Below are positions 24,829-36,745 of a stretch of DNA of 64,000 bases, piece by piece; position 1 is the first letter of the stretch; every line of letters starts with the position of its first letter. Origin of the DNA: JACVRW01 sp963808775 (GTDB lineage Bacteria; Actinomycetota; Thermoleophilia; Solirubrobacterales; Thermoleophilaceae); NCBI GenBank assembly GCA_963808775.1, contig CAWEGR010000005.1:620001-684000 (forward strand), in the 5' to 3' direction. The notes below the pieces were generated by a model. That model had not been told where the DNA came from and ran no database searches. It saw nothing but the letters and a program-made list of their open reading frames with translations. A program made the translations under genes and the position numbers.

Positions 24829-26277
24829 TCAGTCGCTGTAGTACGGGAGCGGGCCGCCGGCCTCGGCGACCACCGTCTCGTGCAGCTCCTGCGCCAGGTC
24901 CGGCCGCTCCCGCGAGAGGTCGTGGAGCTCGCCGGGGTCGTTCTCGAGGTCGTAGAGCCGCATGTCCTCGCCGCGGTTGTCGGCCATGAAGCCCCAGCGC
25001 TCAGAGCGCAGGAAGTGGTGATCCGAGTAGCCGCCGTACGCATACGGGCGCGGCCGGATCGAGCGCCCGGCGAGCAGGGGGGAGAGGTCGTCTCCGTTCA
25101 TGCGCGGCGGGATGTGCACGCCCGCCAGTGACAGCAGCGTGGGCGCGATGTCGTGCGTCGAGGCGTAGTGCTCCGAGACACGGGCCTCCTGGCGCCCGCG
25201 CCCGTCGACGAACACGAGCGGCACGTGGATCAGCTCGGGATGGAGCGCCGAGGAGATCTTGCCCGTCCAGCCGTGGTCCCCGAGCTGGACGCCGTGGTCG
25301 GCCACCAGCACGAGAATCGTCTCGTCCTCGAGATCGAGGTCGCGCACGCGCTCGAGCAGCTCCCCGAGCCAGCGGTCGGTCATCGTCACCTCGGCCGCGT
25401 AGAGCGCGCGGATGCGCTCGACCGCGTCCCTGCGCTCGTCCGGGCGCAGCCAGTCCTTGACGCGCCCGTAGACCACGTGCGCCGGGTCCGGCCCCCTGTG
25501 GTCCGGGTCGCCGTACATGTCGAGGTAGTGGCGCGGCGGCGTCCAGGGCTCGTGTGGCTCGAAGGTGTCCACCACGAGCAGGAAGGGGCGGTTGCGCGCG
25601 GCCACCTCGAGCGCCTCGATCCCGGAGTTGAACACGCGGGCCGCGAACGACTGCGTCTCGTCGAGGCGGTAGTCGGCGTTCGCGATGTAGCGAACGATCC
25701 GCTCGGTCAGCCCCGCGCGCACCATCGCGGGGTGCAGCCACGGGTCGAGCGAGGCCTTCGGCACCGGGCCGGTGAGCCCGCCGACCTGCCCGCCGTGGGG
25801 CACGAACAGGTCGAAGCCGTGCCGAAAGCGGTCGTATGGCCGCGCGAAGCCGAGGAACGGGTTGTCGGTGACGTAACCGGTCCACCAGCCCGCCTGCTGG
25901 AGCGCGGTCGGGAAGGTCACCTCGAGGCCGTCGAGGCCGGTCCAGCCCGGCTTCGACATCAGGCCGACCTGGTCGCGCCAGGCCCGGAACGGGAAGCCGC
26001 GGCGGCCTGTGAGGATCGAGTTGCGCGCCGGCACCGTCGGCATCGCCTCGGGGAAGACGTTCGTGAAGCGCAGCCCGCGGGCAAGGATCGAGTCGATCGC
26101 GGGCGTCCGCGCCAGCGGCCCGTAGGAGTGGTCCGCGCGCAGCGAGTCGATGACGATCACGAGGATGCTCGGACCGTGGTCACTCGGGTGCGTGCGGCCG
26201 CTCGAGGCCGCAAAGGCGGCGAGCCCGGCGGCGCCGGCGGCCGCCCCGCCGATGAACTGTCGGCGCGTGGCCGGCAC
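24829..26277 (-). CDS. Tat-exported sulfatase-like hydrolase with Thr at the formylglycine position
   Basis: Alkaline-phosphatase-superfamily enzyme of 482 residues. The twin-arginine signal is MPATRRQFIGGAAAG. Metal ligands appear in ILVIVIDSLRAD and later in LVLVADHGVQLGDHGW, and a histidine in KISSALHPELIHVPLVF. The position that normally holds Cys or Ser of C/S-x-P-x-R reads T81 (MPTVPARNSILTGR). Without formylglycine it may be a phosphodiesterase or phosphoglycerol-transferase-like enzyme instead of a true sulfatase. It lies near a GH2 glycosidase on the same strand. Confidence 0.8.
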   Translation of the reverse strand: MPATRRQFIGGAAAGAAGLAAFAASSGRTHPSDHGPSILVIVIDSLRADHSYGPLARTPAIDSILARGLRFTNVFPEAMPTVPARNSILTGRRGFPFRAWRDQVGLMSKPGWTGLDGLEVTFPTALQQAGWWTGYVTDNPFLGFARPYDRFRHGFDLFVPHGGQVGGLTGPVPKASLDPWLHPAMVRAGLTERIVRYIANADYRLDETQSFAARVFNSGIEALEVAARNRPFLLVVDTFEPHEPWTPPRHYLDMYGDPDHRGPDPAHVVYGRVKDWLRPDERRDAVERIRALYAAEVTMTDRWLGELLERVRDLDLEDETILVLVADHGVQLGDHGWTGKISSALHPELIHVPLVFVDGRGRQEARVSEHYASTHDIAPTLLSLAGVHIPPRMNGDDLSPLLAGRSIRPRPYAYGGYSDHHFLRSERWGFMADNRGEDMRLYDLENDPGELHDLSRERPDLAQELHETVVAEAGGPLPYYSD

Positions 26278-26318
26278 GTCCTTCAGTGTGCCACGGAGCT
26301 CAGCCGTGGCGGGCGTGC

Positions 26319-27047
26319 TCAGTTGTTGAGCGAGTGCGCTGAGACGAAGTACGCGGCGTGCCCGGCGTCGCCGCCGAGCTCCGTGATCCGGGCACGCGCC
26401 GCCGCGAGCCGCGCGCTGTAGCTGCGGCCGCCGCGGCGGTCGCTCTCCCTGCGCTGACGGGTGTCGACGTAGCGGACGAAGATGTTGTGGATGCGGCCGG
26501 CCTTGTAGTCGCCCGACACGCCGTGCTCGCCGCCGACCTCGAACTCGCGGACCCTGCGCAGCACGCGATCGAAGGTCCCGCAGGTGGCGAACGAGTAGCC
26601 GGCGTCCATGTAGGCGATGCGGCCGCGCATCGCCTCGGCGCCGGCCTCGATGACCGGGTCCGCGAACGGCGCCTCGAGCCGCCTGAGGTAGCGCTGCCAG
26701 GCGGGCATGAAGACCTCGACCGCGCCGCGGACAGCGGCCGCCTCGGTCAGCTCCGCCCAGAGCTCGCGCGCCGCGCGGGCATAGGCATTGCGCTGCGACG
26801 GGTCGCCGACGGAGCGGATGCGCTTCCAGCCGGTCCCGCGGTTGCGGCAGGCCCTCATCGCCCGGCTCGCCGCGCGGCCGCGCTCCTCGGCGCGGGTCCG
26901 CAGCGAGTCCTTGGCCTTCGCGAGCTCCACCACCGCGGCGGAGATGCGCGTGAGGTCCTGCGGCGCCTGTGCGGAGGCGGACGCGGGCAGCGCGAGGGCC
27001 ACCACGATCAGCATGAGAGCGGGGAGGAGGCGCGAGGAGCTCATCAT
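26319..27047 (-). CDS. Secreted protein of unknown function
   Basis: About 242 residues with a signal peptide (LPALMLIVVALALPASASA) followed by a mostly helical region rich in Ala, Arg and Glu, including AWQRYLRRLEAPFADPVIEA, a paired cysteine set (AMRACRNRG and SFATCGTF) and a charged C-terminus ending SAHSLNN. Three in-frame ATGs (27056, 27047, 27044) are possible starts. No family recognised. It lies between the sulfatase-like gene and the GH2 gene, all on the minus strand. Confidence 0.65.
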   Translation of the reverse strand: MMSSSRLLPALMLIVVALALPASASAQAPQDLTRISAAVVELAKAKDSLRTRAEERGRAASRAMRACRNRGTGWKRIRSVGDPSQRNAYARAARELWAELTEAAAVRGAVEVFMPAWQRYLRRLEAPFADPVIEAGAEAMRGRIAYMDAGYSFATCGTFDRVLRRVREFEVGGEHGVSGDYKAGRIHNIFVRYVDTRQRRESDRRGGRSYSARLAAARARITELGGDAGHAAYFVSAHSLNN

Positions 27048-27082
27048 TCGATCCATCGGCCGCCGGCCGCGGCGCTTGAGCC

Positions 27083-28966
27083 TCAGGGGTACAGCGGCGT
27101 CGCGCGGAAGCGCTCCGCGACGAGGCCGAACACCGGCTTGCGCTCGCCCCCGTAGCCGATCAGGCCCTTGTGGTGACGGGTGTTCGGCTCGAACTGCGGC
27201 GGCCTGCGGCCCGCGCCGCCCCGCCAGCCCGGGTTGATCTCGAACTCGCGCAGAGTCCAGTAGATCGCGCCGTCGAGCACGGGCGAGCGGTCGATCACAT
27301 CGAGCGTGCGGCGGGCGTGCTCCGCCTGGAACGCATAGCTGCCCTTGAGCGTCGCGGGTGCCGACGCCAGCTCGGGACGCGCCTCGGCTCCCCACTCGGT
27401 CATCACGAGCGCCACGCCCGGATAGTGGTCGCGCAGCTCGTAGGTGAACGGCTCGAGCAGGTTGAAGTCCGCCACCCACTCGTACCAGCCGAAGTACTGG
27501 TTCACCCCGAGCATGTCGAAGCTGCCGTAGGTGAACTGCTCGCCGTAGCCGGGACGGCCCTTGATGTCCACGGAGACCGGCAGGGTCGGGTCGATCTCGC
27601 GCGCCTGCTCCTGCGCGGCGAGCAGGAAGCGCTTCGTGTCGGGCTTGTCGTCCGGCGTGAAGCTCATCTCGTTGGCGACCGAGTGGGTCAGCACCGAGGG
27701 GTGCGAGCGCGCCTCGGTGACCGTTCGCCGCACGGTGCGGAGCGCCCGGTCGATCTCGCCCGGCCGCGAGAGGAAGGCGCCGACATCGCGCTGCCAGATC
27801 GGCGCCTGGTTCCAGACCATGATGCCGGCGCGGTCGAAGCGCTCGAGCAGGCCCTCGCTCATCAGGTAGTGCGCGCGCGTGACGTTCGCGCCGAGGTCCT
27901 TCAGGTCGGCCACGATCCTGTTCATGTCGGCCGCCGTCAGCGCGGCCCCCGAGCCCGGCATGTCCTCGTGGATCGAGGCGCCGCGCAGCTCGACGCGGCG
28001 GTTGTTGACGCGCAGGTGCCCGCCTCTGACGGTCACGGAGCGCAGCCCGACGGCGCGCCGCTCGACCTGCACCACGCGCCCCGCGGCGCGCAGACGCAGC
28101 ACCGCGGCGTAGAGCTGCGGCCTGTCGGGCGACCAGAGCTGCGGGGCGGGCACGGGCAGCTCGAGCTGCAGCCGCTCGCGCCGCCGGGGGCGGTCGGGCA
28201 GCCTGAAGGTGCGCTCGATGCGGCGCCCGCCGGGCGCGCGCAGCGCCACCTCGAGCGAGAGCGGCCCCGGGCGGCCGCGGCGCTCGAGCTCGGCATCGAC
28301 CAGCAGCGAGGCGCGGCAGCGGGTGGCGGGGCCGCGGCAGGTGACGTCGGACATCGTCCCGATGTCGTGGAGGTGGGCGGGACCCGCCGGCACCAGCGAG
28401 ACGGGCCGCACGATCCCGCCCCAGTTCCACCAGGCCTCCGGCAAGCGCGGGTTCTTGCGGTTGTCGACGATCACCTCGAGCTCGTTGTCGCGACCCGGGC
28501 GCAGGCCCTTCGCCTCGATCTCAAATGGCGTGTAGGGGTCCGAATGGCGGGTGAGGCGGCGCCCGTTCAGCAACACGGTCGCGGCCCTGCGAACGCCGTC
28601 GAAGCGCAGCAGCCAGCGGAAGCCGGCCGGCGTGCTCGGCCCCTCGAAGCGGAGCCGGTAGCGGCGCACCTCGCCCGGGAAGAACTGCGGCAGCGCCCGC
28701 GTGTCGAACACGCTCGGCACGCGCGTGGCGCGCCACTCCCCGTCCACCTGCGCCGCGCGGCCCGGGCGCGTCACGTGGCCGGAGCTCCGCGCGCCGTCCG
28801 GCACGGTCTCCTCGGGCGGGGCGGGCTGGGGGGCGCCCGGGGCGGCTGCCTCGACGCGCTGCTCCCAGCCGCGCTTCAGCGGCACCTCTCGCGGCGGCCC
28901 CGCGGCCAGTGCGGGCGGGGCGGCGAGCAGCACGAGCAGGAGACAGGGCACGGCGAGGCGAGGCAT
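27083..28966 (-). CDS. Secreted glycoside hydrolase family 2 enzyme
   Basis: Exported beta-glycosidase of about 627 residues with signal peptide (CLLLVLLAAPPALA). Domain order is GH2: sugar-binding jelly roll (YRLRFEGPSTPAGFRWLLRF and VLLNGRRLTRHSDPYTPFEI), immunoglobulin-like middle (VERRAVGLRSVTV) and TIM barrel (LRGASIHEDMPGSGAAL). The acid/base Glu is in THSVANEMSF and the nucleophile Glu in VALVMTEWGAEA. Beta-galactosidase, glucuronidase and mannosidase activities are all possible. ATG 28966 is the start because the signal peptide follows directly. Confidence 0.88.
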   Translation of the reverse strand: MPRLAVPCLLLVLLAAPPALAAGPPREVPLKRGWEQRVEAAAPGAPQPAPPEETVPDGARSSGHVTRPGRAAQVDGEWRATRVPSVFDTRALPQFFPGEVRRYRLRFEGPSTPAGFRWLLRFDGVRRAATVLLNGRRLTRHSDPYTPFEIEAKGLRPGRDNELEVIVDNRKNPRLPEAWWNWGGIVRPVSLVPAGPAHLHDIGTMSDVTCRGPATRCRASLLVDAELERRGRPGPLSLEVALRAPGGRRIERTFRLPDRPRRRERLQLELPVPAPQLWSPDRPQLYAAVLRLRAAGRVVQVERRAVGLRSVTVRGGHLRVNNRRVELRGASIHEDMPGSGAALTAADMNRIVADLKDLGANVTRAHYLMSEGLLERFDRAGIMVWNQAPIWQRDVGAFLSRPGEIDRALRTVRRTVTEARSHPSVLTHSVANEMSFTPDDKPDTKRFLLAAQEQAREIDPTLPVSVDIKGRPGYGEQFTYGSFDMLGVNQYFGWYEWVADFNLLEPFTYELRDHYPGVALVMTEWGAEARPELASAPATLKGSYAFQAEHARRTLDVIDRSPVLDGAIYWTLREFEINPGWRGGAGRRPPQFEPNTRHHKGLIGYGGERKPVFGLVAERFRATPLYP

Positions 28967-28991
28967 GCAGCCGACACCGTAGCCACAGGAT

Positions 28992-30233
28992 GTGATGATG
29001 CCGCGGGTGCCGCCGCTCGCCGCAGGGATCGAGTTCCTCGATGAGCCTCTGGCCGTTTTCGGCGGCCTGCTCATGCTCGGCGCCCTGGTCGCGGGCCTCG
29101 CGCGGCGCAGCATCCTGTCTCTGACGGCGGCGTTCGTGGTCGCCGGATTCGTGCTCGGCAAGGGCGGGCTCGAGGTGCTCGACTTCGATCCCACCTCCGG
29201 CTTCGTGCAGGGACTCGCGGTGGTCGCGCTGGTGCTGATCCTGTTCCGCGACGGGCTCGAGGTGGACGCCGAGATGCTGCAGCAGGCGTGGCACCTGCCG
29301 TTCCGCAAGCTCGTGCTCGCGATGCCGCTGACCTGCGCGCTGATCGCCGTCTTCGTGCACGCGGTCACCGATCTCGACTGGACGGAGTCGTTCCTGCTCG
29401 GCGCGCTGCTCTCGCCGACCGACCCGGTGCTCTCGTCATCCGTGGTCACCAACCCGCGCGTGCCGCGCGTCATCCGCCACTCGCTCAACCTCGAGTCGGG
29501 CCTGAACGACGGTCTGGCGCTGCCGGCGGTGCTCGCCTTCGCGGCCGCGGCGTCGGCCGACACGGACTTCGTCTGGTACGAGTTCGTGATCCAGGACGTG
29601 GGCTTCGGGCTGCTGACAGGCCTCGTCGTTGCCTTCGTGGCGGCGCGCCTGATGCCCAGGGGGCGCCAGCTCGGGCACGCGATCAACGCACACGAGAAGG
29701 CGCTCTACGCCCTGGGGGTCGCCTTCTGCGCCTACGGGGTCGCGGTTCTGCCGCCCGAGGGCAACGGCTTCATCGCCGTGTTCGTCTGCGCGATCGCGCT
29801 CGGTATCTGGCGGCCCGACGTGTCCGAGTGCTTCGAGTCGCGCTCCGAGGACATCATCGAGGTCGTCAAGCTCGGCGTGTTTCTCGTCTTCGGCGCGATC
29901 TTCACCTTCGACACCCTGTTCGAGGACGGCTGGACCGCCGTGGCGGTCGCTGCGTTCACGCTGCTCGTGGCGCGGCCCGTGGCCGTCTTCGCGGCGCTCA
30001 CGGGCGCGCGTGACGTGGACACAGCCGGCAAGGCCTTCATGAGCTGGTTCGGGCCGAAGGGCGTGGCAACGATGACCTTCGCCCTGTTCATCCTCGGTTC
30101 GACCGTTCCCGAGGGTGGCCGCATTGCGGCGATCGCCGCGCTCACGGTGTTCATCTCGATCATCGTGCACGGCCTCACCGACACCCGCGGCTCCGAGTGG
30201 ATGGCGCGGCGTGGCGAGGCGCGCGCGGAGTAG
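28992..30233 (+). CDS. Sodium/proton antiporter (CPA1-type)
   Basis: Inner-membrane cation:proton antiporter of about 413 residues with 11-12 hydrophobic segments. Typical family residues are LFRDGLEVD, LGALLSPTDPVLSSSVVTNP and the ion-binding aspartate region HSLNLESGLNDGLALPAVLA, followed by SWFGPKGVATMTFALFILG. It would exchange Na+ or K+ for H+ for pH and salt homeostasis. Several adjacent starts (GTG 28992, ATG 28995, ATG 28998) are possible. No regulatory domain is attached at the C-terminus. Confidence 0.9.
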   Translation: MMMPRVPPLAAGIEFLDEPLAVFGGLLMLGALVAGLARRSILSLTAAFVVAGFVLGKGGLEVLDFDPTSGFVQGLAVVALVLILFRDGLEVDAEMLQQAWHLPFRKLVLAMPLTCALIAVFVHAVTDLDWTESFLLGALLSPTDPVLSSSVVTNPRVPRVIRHSLNLESGLNDGLALPAVLAFAAAASADTDFVWYEFVIQDVGFGLLTGLVVAFVAARLMPRGRQLGHAINAHEKALYALGVAFCAYGVAVLPPEGNGFIAVFVCAIALGIWRPDVSECFESRSEDIIEVVKLGVFLVFGAIFTFDTLFEDGWTAVAVAAFTLLVARPVAVFAALTGARDVDTAGKAFMSWFGPKGVATMTFALFILGSTVPEGGRIAAIAALTVFISIIVHGLTDTRGSEWMARRGEARAE

Positions 30234-30242
30234 ATTGCGGGC

Positions 30243-30569
30243 ATGGAGACCTGGGACATCGCATCGCTCGACGTTCAGCCGCACAAGCCCGAGGTCCTGC
30301 GCTCCGACGACGAGACGCGCGTGATCGCGATCAACCTGCCGGCCGGCGAGGCCCTCCTGGAGCACCAGGTCCACGAGCGCGCCTGGGTGATGGTCGCGGC
30401 GGGCGAGGTCGAGTTCGAACAGGGCACCGTCACGGCGAGCGGCGGGCCCGGGTTTCTCGTCCACTTCGATCCCAAGGAGCGCCACGAGGTACGGGCGAGC
30501 ACCGACGCCCGGCTGATCCTGCTGCTGTCGCCATGGCCGGGTGAGGGGCACCCGAGCCAGCGCAGCTAG
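30243..30569 (+). CDS. Cupin domain protein
   Basis: Cupin of 108 residues, starting 9 bp after the antiporter. Core motif LPAGEALLEHQVHERAWVMV lacks the usual HxH pair, having HQVHE instead, and the second motif reads FDPKERHEVRAS. Reduced metal ligands suggest a binding or structural role. It may belong to the same transcript as the antiporter and the cytochrome c genes that follow. Confidence 0.8.
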   Translation: METWDIASLDVQPHKPEVLRSDDETRVIAINLPAGEALLEHQVHERAWVMVAAGEVEFEQGTVTASGGPGFLVHFDPKERHEVRASTDARLILLLSPWPGEGHPSQRS

Positions 30570-30580
30570 CCTTTGGGGCA

Positions 30581-30973
30581 GTGGATCCGAACCGCAAGCG
30601 CAAGCTGAGGCTCGTCGTAGCGCTGACGGCCGTCGTCCTGCTTGCGACCGCGCTCCTCTACACGAGCTTCAGCGCCTCGACCGAGGCCGCCAAGCCGAGC
30701 GAGATCGTCGCCGGCAAGTCCTACGAGCTCACCGGCAAGGTGGTCGACGACTCCGTGGCGCGCGACGGCGAGAGGCTGCGTTTCCGCATCCGCGACCGGG
30801 ACGGCACCCATTCGGTGCCCGTGGTCTACAGCGGCGTCGTGCCCGATCCGTTCCGCGAGGGCCGCGAGGTGATCGTCTCGGGCGAGCTCGAGGGCGGCAC
30901 GTTCGTCGCCGAGCGCGACTCGCTCATCACCAAGTGCCCGTCCAAGTTCACGAAGGACGAGCAATCCTCCTGA
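30581..30973 (+). CDS. ccmE: Cytochrome c maturation heme chaperone CcmE, Cys-type
   Basis: Membrane-anchored periplasmic-side OB-fold chaperone that holds heme covalently and passes it to CcmF. The 130-residue product has an N-terminal anchor (LRLVVALTAVVLLATALLY) and the barrel KSYELTGKVVDDSV, LRFRIRDRDGTHSVPVVYSG. The heme-binding position is C119 in LITKCPSKFTKDE: CxxxF, where the classical form is HxxxY and the known variant is CxxxY. GTG start 11 bp after the cupin; ccmF starts 1 bp after its stop. Confidence 0.88.
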   Translation: MDPNRKRKLRLVVALTAVVLLATALLYTSFSASTEAAKPSEIVAGKSYELTGKVVDDSVARDGERLRFRIRDRDGTHSVPVVYSGVVPDPFREGREVIVSGELEGGTFVAERDSLITKCPSKFTKDEQSS

Positions 30974-30974
30974 C

Positions 30975-33130
<2,156 letters not shown>

Positions 33131-33152
<22 letters not shown>

Positions 33153-33427
33153 TCGCTCTCGTCGCGCTCGTCACCCTCGCCGTGGTGGCGCCGCTCCGGC
33201 GGCGCGGGGAGGAGGAGCGCCGCGAGAGCCTCGAGCTCGAGGAGCTCGAGGCGGCCAAGGAGGCCAAGTACCGCGAGATCCGCGACGCCGAGCTCGACCA
33301 TCGCATGGGCAAGCTCTCGGTGGAGGACTGGCGGGCCGTCGACCGCGAGCTGCGCGGCGAGGCGGTCGAGATCCTGCGCCGGCTCGACCGCGCCGAGGGG
33401 CGGTCGCCCGAGCCGGGCGGCGCCTGA
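33131..33427 (+). CDS. CcmI/CcmH-like short membrane protein
   Basis: Protein of 98 residues: one N-terminal transmembrane segment (YALALIALVALVTLAVVA) followed by a basic and then acidic helical region (RESLELEELEAAKEAKYREI and LDHRMGKLSVEDWRAVDREL). The LSVEDW/Y motif is typical of the N-terminal part of CcmI and of small cytochrome c biogenesis proteins. GTG start at 33131 overlaps the end of ccmF by 22 bp. It probably helps present apocytochrome c to the ligation complex. Confidence 0.7.
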
Positions 33428-33430
33428 GAC

Positions 33431-33449
33431 CCGACTGAGACCCAGTCGG
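33431..33449 (+). terminator. Stem-loop after the ccm operon
   Basis: Perfect 7-bp inverted repeat CCGACTG / CAGTCGG with a 5-nt loop, 4 bp after the stop of the CcmI-like gene. There is no T-run, but its position at the end of the operon supports a terminator or mRNA-stabilising role. Confidence 0.6.
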
Positions 33450-33486
33450 TACTGCGCTGCGCGTCGCGGGGGCGGATACTCCCTGC

Positions 33487-36400
33487 ATGAAGCGCTCCCT
33501 GGCCCTCGCATTCGCGGGGATGGCGCTCGCGGCTCCCGCGCAGGCCGTCCCGCTCGACTCGACGTTCCTCGTCACGCGCCCGAGCGGACTCGGCCCGCTG
33601 ACGGCCGGCATTACGAACGACAGCTGGACCAGCGGCGACGTCGGCGTGTTCGATGAGGTCGCGGGCCGGAGGCTGCAGAGCGCGGACGGCCGCTACATCG
33701 CGTTCGTATCGCACGCGGATGGGCTCTCCGCCGTGGACGCCGACACCGTGAGCAACGTCTACGTCCGGGATAACCAGACGAACACGACGATGCTGGTCAG
33801 CCGGGCCACGGGTCTGGCGGGCGCCGGCGCGAACGGCTTCTCGGACCAGCCCTCGATCTCGGCCGATGGCCAGTGGGTGGCCTTCCGCAGCACCGCGACC
33901 AACCTCTTCGACGGCGACGAGGGCGCGCCACCACCCACATCTTCAAGCGCAACCTGATCAGCGGGGCGACCGAGCTCGTCGATCGCGCCGACGGCGCGGC
34001 GGGAGTGATCGCCAACGACGGTTCTCATGACCCGTCGATCTCGGAGGACGGGTCGGCGGTGGCCTTCATGAGCGTCGCTTCGAACCTCGGCGACACCGAC
34101 GGCCTGCCGCAGATCTATGTGCGCGACGGCAGCGACACGGAGCTCGCGAGCGCCTCGCACACGACCACGACTCCGGGTGACGAGAGCTCCTTGACGCCGT
34201 CGCTCTCCGCCGACGGGACGCGCGTGGCCTTCACGAGCGACGAGGAGCTCGTCCCTGGCGACGACAACAACCTGTTCAGCGACGTCTACGTCCGCGTGCT
34301 GGGCTCGACCACCACGATTCTGATGAGCCGGGTCGACGGCGGCTCGGCTGTGGGGAACAGCGACTCGCACAGCCCCTCGATCGCCTCGGACGACCACGCG
34401 AGCGACGACTACCGCGTGGCGTTCGCCTCGAGCGCGACCAACCTGCACGCGGCCGACACGGTGAACGATCTCGACGTCTACGTTCGCCGCGGCGGAAGCC
34501 AGACGGACCTGATCAGCCGCGCGTCCGGCCCGGCCGGAGCCCGCGGCAACGGCGAGGACCTTCAGCCGTCGATCTCGAACGAGGGTCGCTGGGTCGCATT
34601 CCACTCCACGAGCAGCAACCTCTCGCCGCTCGACACCAACACCTCGATGGACGTCTACGTGCGCACGCTCGACCTGCCCCCAGGGGTGCCGGGCCCCGAC
34701 GCGACGGTCTTCGCGAGCCGGGGTGTCGGCGCAGCGGTCGGCACCGCCGGCTCGGGCTCGGCGTCGATCTCGCCGACGGGCACCCGGGTCGTGTTCGACA
34801 GCCAGGCCGACAACTTCCATCCGGACGACGACGACGACTTCAGCCAGGTGTTCAGCCGCGTGCTGGTCATCTCGATCGGCGAGCCCACGCGGCTGGTCTC
34901 GCGCCCGTCGGGCCAGGGGGTCTTCAGGAGCGGAACGAACGATTCGAGCTCGCGCAACGTGGGACGCTCGACCGAGGGCGTGAGGACCGTGAGCGCGGAC
35001 GGGAGATACGTGGCGTTCGTCTCCGAGGCCGACGAGATGTCGGCGGTCGACGACAACCGCTGGACGAACGTGTTCGTGCGCGACAACGTGACGAGCCAGA
35101 CCGTGCTCGTGAGCCGGGCCAGCGGCGAGGGAGCCGCGGGCAACGGCCCCTCGGGGCCCTTCGGACCGGGCGGCCTCAGCGCCGGCGCTGGGTTCGGAGG
35201 CCCGTCGATCAGCGCCGACGGCAGGCGCGTGGCGTTCGCGAGCCTCGCCAACAACCTCGTCCCGAATGACAGCAACGGCGTGGCCGACGTGTTCGTCCGC
35301 GACCTCGGGACCGGCGCCACACAGCTCGCCAGCCGCTTCGCGAACGACGCGCCGTCGCTCGAGGAGTCGGGCGCGCCGATGATCAGCGCCGACGGCAATC
35401 GCGTGGCGTTCACCTCCGCGGAGGAGCTGGTGCCGGCGGACGACGGCAACCTGTTCAACGACATCTACGTGCGCGACCTCGTGGCGGGCACGACCGTGCT
35501 CGTCAGCCGCCAGAACGGAGCGGCGGGGCCGGCCGGCAACGCCAACTCGAGCAACGCCGTCATCAACGCAGCAGGGACGCGCGTCGCGTGGGTCACGGAC
35601 GCCAACAACCTCGTCCCCGCGATCATCGACACGAACGGCGACGACGACGTCTACATGCGCGACCTCGCGGCCAACACCACGGTCCCGGTCAGCGTCAGGA
35701 ACGTGGCGGCCACCACCGGCAACACGTTGTCCCGGTCGCCCGCGATCAACGCGGCGGGGACGCGAGTGGCGTTTGCCTCCTTCGCAACCAACCTCGTCAC
35801 GTCGGGCGACGTGAACGGCGCCGACAGCGACATCTTCGTGCGCGACCTCTCGGCCGGGACGACGCAGATAGTGAGCCTCGGTCCCGCGGGCGTGGGCGGA
35901 AACACCAGCTCCGACCGGCCGGCCATCAGCGGGGACGGCATGCGCGTGGCGTTCGAGTCGCGGGCGACGGATCTGAGCCCGCTCGTCACGGTTCCGGGGA
36001 ACGCGGTCTTCATGCGCGACATCGCTGCCGGCTCGACGGTGCTCATCAGCCGTGGCAACGGGGCGACCGGACCGGCCGCGAACGCCGAGTCGGGCAACGC
36101 GGCGATGAGCGCGAACGGCAGCTGCGTCGCGTTCGACTCCTGGGCGGACAACCTCGTGCCGAACCCGGCGGGCAGGGACTTCCTGCGGACTACATCCGCG
36201 CCGTCGGGCCGGCGTGCGCGGTGGGGCCCGCCGGCCCGGGTCCCGCCGACGTGACCGATCCCCGCTTCTCGAACGTGCGGCTGTCGCGCAAGCGCTTCCG
36301 GGTGGGGCGCAAGCGGACCCCGGTGAGCGCCCAGCGGCGCCGCCGCGCGCCCGCCGGGACCGTGATTCGCTTCTCGCTCTCCGAGGCCGCGGCCGTCACC

Positions 36401-36745
36401 GTGAGCATCCAGCGCGCGCTGCCGGGACGCAGGGTGGGGCGCCGCTGCGTCAAGCCGACCCGCCGCAACCGCGCCCGCAGGCCGTGCAAGCGCTGGAAGC
36501 GGGCGGGGACGCTGCGGCGCGCGGGCGCACAGGGCGCGAACCGGATCGTGTTCAGCGGGCGCGTCGGGCGCCGCGCGCTCAGGTCCGGAGTCCACCGGCT
36601 GCGCCTGCGCGCGGTCGACGAGGCGGGCAACGCGGGACTCTCGCGCCGACTCGGCTTCCGGATCGTGCGGCGTGAGGCCGCTAATCTTCGGCGCCGATGG
36701 AAGCCATTCTCAGCGGTGTCCAGGTCATCCTGTCCGTGGTCCTGA
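33487..36745 (+). CDS. Large secreted beta-propeller-like repeat protein, frame changes near 33928 and 36184
   Basis: Signal peptide (SLALAFAGMALAAPAQA) followed by about twenty repeats of the TolB/PD40 type: DGRYIAFVSHADGLSAVDAD, NVYVRDNQTNTTMLVSRATG, then SISADGQWVAFRSTATNL and many similar units with the motif SADGxRVAFxS ... VFVRDL. After 36184 a basic C-terminal domain begins DPRFSNVRLSRKRFRVGRKR, typical of Solirubrobacterales surface proteins. Two frame changes, near 33928 and 36184, must be bridged; a third near 36670 is possible because the frame otherwise overruns secG. The intact protein would be about 1060-1085 residues. Role unknown; probably cell-surface. Confidence 0.65.

Noticed and set aside
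33600..36200. CRISPR-like repeat array
   Set aside because: The repeated DNA here encodes propeller-type protein repeats of uneven length and sequence; no regular repeat-spacer pattern exists anywhere in the window.
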